Shown here: piece after piece, positions 1 through 3,960 of the stretch
How the letters are laid out: every line of letters starts with the position of its first letter
Position numbering within the stretch: position 1 is the first letter of the stretch
From: CAZIOI01 sp964540855
GTDB lineage: Bacteria > Patescibacteriota > UBA1384 > DTJR01
Assembly: GCA_964540855.1 (NCBI GenBank)
Contig: CAZIOI010000031.1
Location: 1 to 6,950, forward strand
Length of the DNA stretch: 6,950 nucleotides
Direction of reading: 5' to 3'
The notes under the pieces: generated by a model
What the model saw: only the letters and a program-made list of their open reading frames with translations
Database searches by the model: none
Told to the model about the DNA's origin: nothing
Program-made: the position numbers and the translations under genes

Positions 1-32
1 CTGCAAAAAGCAGAAGCTACCGGCCTATTGTC

Positions 33-62
33 CAAGAGGTCCTCATCAAGTACACCCTCTTG
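33..62. repeat. Inverted repeat at the -35 of the RNA promoter
   Basis: CAAGAGG (33-39) and CCTCTTG (56-62) form a perfect 7-bp inverted repeat with 16 bases between. The left arm overlaps a smaller palindrome, GAGGTCCTC (36-44). The right arm runs into the TTGACT -35 box (60-65). The position suits an operator for the downstream RNA, but it could also be the tail of a terminator for a gene left of the window. The repeat is seen directly; a regulatory role is inference. Confidence 0.4.
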
Positions 63-88
63 ACTTTTCGTAAAAGATTTTTTATAAT
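60..88 (+). promoter_or_regulatory. Sigma70-type promoter of the structured RNA
   Basis: TTGACT at 60-65 (5 of 6 to the -35 consensus) and TATAAT at 83-88 (perfect -10) are separated by exactly 17 bases in an A+T-rich stretch. The predicted start is near 94-96. No plausible protein gene follows on this strand before a terminator-like hairpin at 476-520, so the promoter most likely drives a non-coding RNA. Confidence 0.75.
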
Positions 89-94
89 TTTTCG

Positions 95-520
95 ATGCTC
101 GAAAGGGTGTTCGTTGTTTTATTTTCGGCCGGTTAGCCAAACACAGCAGGGTGCTGTGTCGATGCGGGGCAGCCGGGCGCCATAACCGAGTCAGGGCAAA
201 TATTGATGTAAATCATAGCCCTGATTCAAGCGGTCCAGCGAAAGGTCACGCAGGCGCGTGACACTCGGGTGGACCGGTTTGGTCGCAAGATCTTTTTTCT
301 CTCTCATTGAGTCTAGGGGAAGAGAGGAAAGAGGTTCTGAAGGAAAGCACAGCGGGGGCTCTTTGCCAAAGCCTGATAAACCCAACGTGCTGTCGTAACG
401 CTTTCCGAACCGTATTCCCGCCGGTTCGGTGGCTGCTCACTAGCGGTTCGGGAGTTCTACCGCCGCGCCGCTATACAGGGCCTTGCCTGTGGTCGACCCC
501 ACTTGCAAGGCCCTGCTTTT
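95..520 (+). ncRNA. Candidate large structured non-coding RNA, family unknown
   Basis: About 425 nt lie between a near-consensus promoter and a terminator-like hairpin, with no convincing ORF and more G+C than the flanking genes. Perfect or near-perfect helices follow one another: CGGTTA 130-135 with TAACCG 183-188, enclosing ACACAGCA/TGCTGTGT (141-148/152-159); a 10-bp stem 188-197/218-227 with one G-U pair, capped by TGAT-GTAA-ATCA (204-215); CGGTCCA/TGGACCG (231-237/270-276), enclosing GTCACGC/GCGTGAC (245-251/256-262); a pyrimidine-purine stem 294-304/321-331; GGAAAGC/GCTTTCC (342-348/400-406), enclosing ACAGC/GCTGT (349-353/389-393); CCGAACCG/CGGTTCGG (405-412/422-429); TAGCGG/CCGCTA (441-446/468-473). 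The GTAA loop (GNRA type) and G-U pairs favour the plus strand. Size is in the range of RNase P RNA and tmRNA, but their signatures are missing. No family is assigned. Confidence 0.6.
476..520 (+). terminator. Intrinsic terminator of the structured RNA
   Basis: CAGGGCCTTGC (476-486) pairs perfectly with GCAAGGCCCTG (505-515). Inside, GTGG (489-492) pairs with CCAC (499-502). The stem is followed by CTTTTAT. The U-tract is short (four), so termination may be partial. The next hairpin at 532-559 also works in this direction and could act as a backup. Confidence 0.6.
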
Positions 521-531
521 ATAAACAATTC

Positions 532-559
532 AAAAAGAAGCGCTTTCGCGCTTCTTTTT
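532..559 (-). terminator. groEL terminator, bidirectional
   Basis: A perfect 12-bp inverted repeat, AAAAAGAAGCGC (532-543) and GCGCTTCTTTTT (548-559), has a 4-base loop. On the minus strand the loop is GAAA and the stem ends in five Ts, starting 18 bases after the groEL stop codon. Because the outer arms are A and T runs, it also reads as a terminator on the plus strand. It therefore separates groESL from the convergent RNA gene. Confidence 0.85.
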
Positions 560-577
560 GGGCCCCTCTTGTTTCCT

Positions 578-2215
578 TTAGTACATTCCGTCCATACCGG
601 ACATACCACCGGGCATTGCCGGAGCACCGGCTGGAGGATTCTCCGGTAAATCGGTTATAGCCACTTCGGTCGTGAGGACCATAGCCGCCACAGACGAAGC
701 GTTTTGCAAAGCTGACCTTGTCACTTTTAGCGGATCAATAATTCCTGATTTGATCATATCGACATATTCGTCTTTGGCTGCATTATAGCCGACACCCTTA
801 TCTCGCTTTCTGACTTCCTCAATGATCACCGAGCCATCCTTGCCGGCATTCGTGGCAATCTGTCTGATCGGAAATTCGAGAGCCTTCTTAATGATGTTGA
901 GTCCGACTTTTTCGTCTTCGTCTTCAACCTTGACATCGCCGACGACCCTTATCACATCAACCAACGCCACGCCGCCGCCGGGGACAATTCCTTCTTCAAC
1001 AGCCGCTTTGGTCGCGGCCAGAGCATCTTCAATTCTGTGCTTGAGTTCCTTGAGCTCAACTTCCGTAGCGGCTCCAACCTTGATAACGCCTACGCCACCG
1101 GACAGTTTCGCCATCCTCTCTTGAAGTTTTTCTCGATCAAACTCACTATCGGATTTTTTAATCTGCGCTTTCACCTGCTCGACACGAGCTTTGATCGCTT
1201 TTTGCTCACCCTTACCGTCAACAATAGTAGTTTTGTCTTTGTCAGCAACAATTCTGCGGGCGCGACCAAGTGTATCAAGTTCAACACTGTCAAGTTTGGT
1301 TCCGGTCTCGTCAGAAACAACTGTCGCTCCCGTCAAAACCGCTAGATCAGACAACATATCTTTTTTTCTATCTCCATAACCGGGCGCCTTAATGCAAAGA
1401 GCACTAAAGACACCGCGAAGTTTGTTTAGAACAATAGTAGCCAAGGCCTCGCCATCAATGTCATCAGCGATGATCACAAGTTCCTTAGAGCCAGATTGGA
1501 CGACTTTTTCAAGCACGGGCACAATCTCCGCCGCTGCCGAAATTTTTTTGTCGGTTATCAAGATATACGGATCTTCGAGTACTGCTTCCATTCTAGTGCT
1601 GTCTGTTGCCATATACGGTGAAACATAGCCCTGATCAAACTGCATACCTTCGACAACTTCTTTTTCAAGTCCGATTGATTGACCCTCTTCGACAGTGATA
1701 ACACCTTCGCGACCAACCATATCCATGACTTCGGCGATTAGCTCACCGACTTCCACGTTATCGGCTGAAATCGAGGCGACTTGGGCAATCTCTTCTTTAC
1801 CCGAAACAGGTTTTGCATTCTTTTTTAGTGCATCAATGGCCGACTTTGCGCCCTTTTCCATCCCGCGGCGCAACGCCATCGGGTTTGCGCCGGCTGCAAT
1901 ATTCTTAAGACCTTCATTAACCATAGCTTGAGCCAAAACTGTTGCCGTGGTCGTGCCATCTCCTGCGACATCATTGGTCTTTTCAGCGACCTGCTTGATC
2001 AATTGAGCGCCAATATTCTCAAACTTGTCGGCTAGCTCAATTTCTTTGGCAATTGTGACGCCATCGTTCGTGATAGTCGGTCCACCAAAACCCTTATCAA
2101 GTACTACGTTGCGACCCTTTGGGCCAAGCGTTACTTTTACCGCATCAGCCAAAACGTCAATCCCCTTGCGCATCTTGGCTCGTGCATCTTCAGAAAATTT
2201 TATTTGTTTTGCCAT
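578..2215 (-). CDS. groEL: Chaperonin GroEL (Hsp60, 60 kDa)
   Basis: Cytoplasmic ATP-driven chaperonin; its double seven-subunit rings enclose and refold non-native proteins together with GroES. The 545 residues match the usual family length. Visible motifs: the N-terminal equatorial ATP site LGPKGRNVVLDK (30-41), TNDGVTIAKEIE (49-60) and GDGTTTATV (85-93) with D86; the apical substrate-binding region with EIVPVLEKVV (230-239); the catalytic aspartate D397 in RIEDALAATKAA; the family signature AAVEEGIVPGGG (404-415); and a flexible Gly/Met tail ending MPGGMSGMDGMY. The ATG start is supported by homology (MAKQIKFSEDAR) and a TAGGTAA ribosome site about 8 bases upstream. It begins 23 bases after groES in one operon, with a terminator just downstream. 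No key residue is missing. Confidence 0.98.
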   Translation of the reverse strand: MAKQIKFSEDARAKMRKGIDVLADAVKVTLGPKGRNVVLDKGFGGPTITNDGVTIAKEIELADKFENIGAQLIKQVAEKTNDVAGDGTTTATVLAQAMVNEGLKNIAAGANPMALRRGMEKGAKSAIDALKKNAKPVSGKEEIAQVASISADNVEVGELIAEVMDMVGREGVITVEEGQSIGLEKEVVEGMQFDQGYVSPYMATDSTRMEAVLEDPYILITDKKISAAAEIVPVLEKVVQSGSKELVIIADDIDGEALATIVLNKLRGVFSALCIKAPGYGDRKKDMLSDLAVLTGATVVSDETGTKLDSVELDTLGRARRIVADKDKTTIVDGKGEQKAIKARVEQVKAQIKKSDSEFDREKLQERMAKLSGGVGVIKVGAATEVELKELKHRIEDALAATKAAVEEGIVPGGGVALVDVIRVVGDVKVEDEDEKVGLNIIKKALEFPIRQIATNAGKDGSVIIEEVRKRDKGVGYNAAKDEYVDMIKSGIIDPLKVTRSALQNASSVAAMVLTTEVAITDLPENPPAGAPAMPGGMSGMDGMY

Positions 2216-2238
2216 GATGATTTACCTATTTGATTAAA

Positions 2239-2526
2239 TTATTCAACGACTGCCAATATTTTTTCTTCTTCGATAATCGTGTATTCATCACCATCGATTT
2301 TGATTTCGTCACCTGAATATCTGGCAAAAATCACCTTATCGCCCACCTTAACATTCATCTCGACCTTTTTCCCATCCTCTATTTTCCCCGGACCGACAGC
2401 TACAACTTTTGCTTCCTGTGGCTTCTCTTTCGCCGACTCCGGCAAAATAATTCCGCCCTTAGAAACTTCTTCCGGCTCCAAGGTTTTCACTAAAACCCTA
2501 TCGCCCAGAGGTTTTACTTTTACCAT
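2239..2526 (-). CDS. groES: Co-chaperonin GroES (Hsp10)
   Basis: Seven-subunit lid that binds ATP-loaded GroEL and closes the folding chamber. The 95 residues fit the family. Visible: the N-terminal strand KVKPLGDRVLVK, the mobile loop EEVSKGGIILPESAKEK (about 19-35) with the hydrophobic IIL anchor for GroEL, VVAVGPGK, VGDKVIFARYSGDEIKIDGDEYTII and the terminal ILAVVE. The frame stays open upstream to 2565, but I chose the ATG at 2526. A strong GGAGG (2532-2536) sits 5 bases before it, and the family starts at this point. It is the first gene of the groES-groEL operon, behind a dedicated promoter and a leader of about 106 nt. Confidence 0.97.
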   Translation of the reverse strand: MVKVKPLGDRVLVKTLEPEEVSKGGIILPESAKEKPQEAKVVAVGPGKIEDGKKVEMNVKVGDKVIFARYSGDEIKIDGDEYTIIEEEKILAVVE

Positions 2527-2531
2527 ATATA

Positions 2532-2536
2532 CCTCC
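2532..2536 (-). promoter_or_regulatory. groES Shine-Dalgarno, decides the start
   Basis: On the minus strand GGAGG is separated by 5 bases from the ATG at 2526. It overlaps the in-frame upstream ATG at 2538 (ATGGAGG), which rules that ATG out as the likely start. It is the strongest ribosome site in the window. Confidence 0.85.
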
Positions 2537-2594
2537 ATATTACCCTGTGACCTGATAGCAGCCACAAGAGCGTTTAATTAGATTGCTATACAAA

Positions 2595-2632
2595 CCGGCG
2601 GATTTCAGAAGGGGGTATCCTCCATCCGCCGG
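2595..2632 (-). promoter_or_regulatory. Hairpin at the 5' end of the groESL leader
   Basis: CCGGCGGAT (2595-2603) and ATCCGCCGG (2624-2632) form a perfect 9-bp inverted repeat with 20 bases between. On the minus strand the inner part can extend as GGAGG with CCTTC. The predicted transcription start falls at or next to the outer base of the stem, so the mRNA would begin with this hairpin. No T-run follows, so it is not a normal terminator. It is not the CIRCE operator (TTAGCACTC, 9 bases, GAGTGCTAA). Possible roles are mRNA stabilisation, a regulatory leader or a DNA operator; the sequence does not decide. Confidence 0.6.
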
Positions 2633-2638
2633 AACTAA

Positions 2639-2668
2639 AATGTAACAAAACTAAATCAGTATTGTCAA
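2639..2668 (-). promoter_or_regulatory. groESL promoter, sigma70 type with extended -10
   Basis: On the minus strand: TTGACA (2668-2663, perfect -35), an 18-base spacer, then TACATT (2644-2639, 4 of 6), preceded by TG one base upstream (2647-2646), an extended -10. The predicted start is about 2631-2633. It begins 12 bases after the nucleotidyltransferase stop codon, so groESL can be transcribed independently of the upstream genes. It looks like a housekeeping promoter; no sigma32-type elements were recognised. Confidence 0.7.
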
Positions 2669-2680
2669 GTCCCCTTTACA

Positions 2681-3289
2681 TTACTTTTTTGGATGCAATT
2701 TGATAAAATTCGCCGAAACGTAGATCTCGTCGCAAGGCTTTTTACCGCGCAAAATTCTTGCCGTCTGATAGTTCATTTGCAAGCGCTCAAACAAATCGCC
2801 TACACCCGTTTTCTTCCGTTTCACGTTATGCTTTTTGACAACAACGTTGGTCGGTAAACTTTTTTTTGTGTTTTCGGTTGCGTAATGGCTCATCCAAACA
2901 TTCTTTGCGCAGAATCTGTCATATACACCATACGAATCAAACAAAGGTACGAGGGCAAGATTGGATAGCGCCACTTTTTGCTCGTCATGTTTGCGTTCGG
3001 GGCGGATATTGAGATGATCTTCCGATAAGAAACAATTAAGACAAATTTTACCGGCAACACTGCGAGGACGTCGCCGCCAGCGGGTTAGGACCAAGATTGC
3101 TGTTGCAAAAAATCTTACCGTATAAAGACGGTTTGGGCGTGCAACTATCAATAGATCGATGTCGCTTTCTTTGGTGGCACATCCACGCGCGAGAGACCCG
3201 TTGAGACCGACGAATCGAACAAAGGGTATATACGACAATAGTTTCGCATACCTGACAGCACGCGAAAAATATTTCTTTTTCCAATTCAT
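2681..3289 (-). CDS. Small nucleotidyltransferase-fold protein (Pol beta superfamily)
   Basis: About 202 residues from the ATG at 3289. The frame extends to a TTG at 3310, giving seven more residues; neither start has a clear Shine-Dalgarno site, so the start is uncertain. The diagnostic feature is LNGSLARGCATKESDIDLLIV: GS (31-32) and the metal-binding pair D43/D45, the GS...DxD motif of the DNA polymerase beta-like nucleotidyltransferase fold. A strand ICLNCFLSED (about 82-91) may carry the third acidic residue. A hydrophobic stretch with Arg-rich flank, VRFFATAILVLTRWRRRPR (about 58-76), follows the core. The C-terminal third is Lys-rich with no recognised motif. Substrate and role are unknown. 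No HEPN-type partner lies next to it, so a toxin-antitoxin assignment is not supported. It is probably last in the unit behind valS and the TPR gene. Confidence 0.75.
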   Translation of the reverse strand: MNWKKKYFSRAVRYAKLLSYIPFVRFVGLNGSLARGCATKESDIDLLIVARPNRLYTVRFFATAILVLTRWRRRPRSVAGKICLNCFLSEDHLNIRPERKHDEQKVALSNLALVPLFDSYGVYDRFCAKNVWMSHYATENTKKSLPTNVVVKKHNVKRKKTGVGDLFERLQMNYQTARILRGKKPCDEIYVSANFIKLHPKK

Positions 3290-3322
3290 AAGAACACAAT
3301 ACCACACCAATCAAGCAGGATA

Positions 3323-3940
3323 TTACCCGCCAATCTCCAGATCAAACCCAAACTTTTTGGCTTTTGCTAATTCTTGTTTCGCACCATCAGTGTCTCTCGA
3401 CTCCTGACACGCCAAGTACAACAGATAATGGCTATTTCCGTAAATGGGATCAATGGCGATCGCGCTTTTGAACGCCTCCTTCGCTTGATCAAACTTATTC
3501 AAACTCATATACACTCTACCCAAATTTACAAATGTATCGCGCCAAGCCGGATCTTTTTGGGCCGATAGCTCAGCGGCAATCTGCGCCCTATCGCCGTCAC
3601 CCTCTTGCAGGTAATTTTGGCTCAATACCAGATAATCTTGGCTCGAAAGATTTTTGTCTGTAACCTCCCGACGAGTTGATTCAAATTTTTGCGCCAGCTC
3701 TTGCTGCATCTTTGCAGCTTCCTGTTGCCTGTTATAAGCGATTTTTTGATATGTCTTTTTAATTCCGACATAACCGGTCAAAACAACAGCCACCGCCAAT
3801 AGGCTGACCAAGATACTCTTGACGGGTATTTGCGACCAATTAATTTTGATCGTAGCTTTCGCAGGCACTGTTTTTCGCGCATAGCCAATCTCAGCCTGAA
3901 GTTGCGGTGAGAGTTTATAGGATTTAATGCGATTACTCAT
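3323..3940 (-). CDS. Membrane-anchored TPR-repeat protein
   Basis: 205 residues. An N-terminal tail of about 40 residues, basic overall, precedes one transmembrane helix, ILVSLLAVAVVLTGYVGI (43-60). A charged, Gln/Glu-rich probable coiled coil follows (about 62-95). The rest is about three tetratricopeptide repeats: 102-134; 135-168, the clearest (NLGRVYMSLNKFDQAKEAFKSAIAIDP); and 169-200, degenerate. TPRs bind partner proteins; no partner can be named. The single helix suggests one end is cytoplasmic and the repeats probably lie outside, but topology is inference. The ATG at 3940 is 20 bases after the apparent valS stop, with no clear Shine-Dalgarno site. The nucleotidyltransferase gene follows within 12-33 bases. 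The function is not recognised. Confidence 0.8.
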   Translation of the reverse strand: MSNRIKSYKLSPQLQAEIGYARKTVPAKATIKINWSQIPVKSILVSLLAVAVVLTGYVGIKKTYQKIAYNRQQEAAKMQQELAQKFESTRREVTDKNLSSQDYLVLSQNYLQEGDGDRAQIAAELSAQKDPAWRDTFVNLGRVYMSLNKFDQAKEAFKSAIAIDPIYGNSHYLLYLACQESRDTDGAKQELAKAKKFGFDLEIGG

Positions 3941-3960
3941 AGAGTTTTTTGTCGCGTTAT

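Noticed and set aside
1..63. Open plus-strand frame ending in TGA at 61-63, possibly the C-terminus of a gene left of the window
   Set aside because: Only 20 codons are visible, with no recognisable motif. Other frames are open too, so coding cannot be supported.
267..277. T-box-like GGGTGGACCGG
   Set aside because: It lacks a base relative to the GGGUGGNACCGCG core and is part of the perfect CGGTCCA/TGGACCG stem. No downstream plus-strand gene exists for it to control.
324..331. GAGGAAAG resembles the start of the RNase P RNA conserved region GAGGAAAGUCC
   Set aside because: It is followed by AGG instead of UCC, lies far into the transcript, and pairs with the pyrimidine run at 294-304. 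The matching 3' conserved region (ACAGAA followed by the CCGGCUUA-type sequence) is absent on both strands.
95..520. tmRNA or SRP RNA
   Set aside because: There is no tRNA-like 3' end with GGUUCGA and CCA, no 5' alanine-acceptor half and no tag ORF. The SRP helix 8 motif is not present; GGTTCTGAAGGAAAGCAC (334-350) is only vaguely similar.
307..660. 117-residue plus-strand ORF
   Set aside because: It runs through the structured RNA, two terminators and the end of groEL on the opposite strand, starts at TTG and has no protein-like motif.
2605..2625. Six-codon minus-strand ORF (MEDTPF, TGA) in the groESL leader hairpin
   Set aside because: It has no properly spaced ribosome site and sits inside the hairpin only a few bases from the predicted transcript start. 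It is probably chance.
2540..2680. CIRCE heat-shock operator or sigma32 promoter upstream of groES
   Set aside because: I read both strands for TTAGCACTC/GAGTGCTAA and for sigma32-type boxes and found neither.
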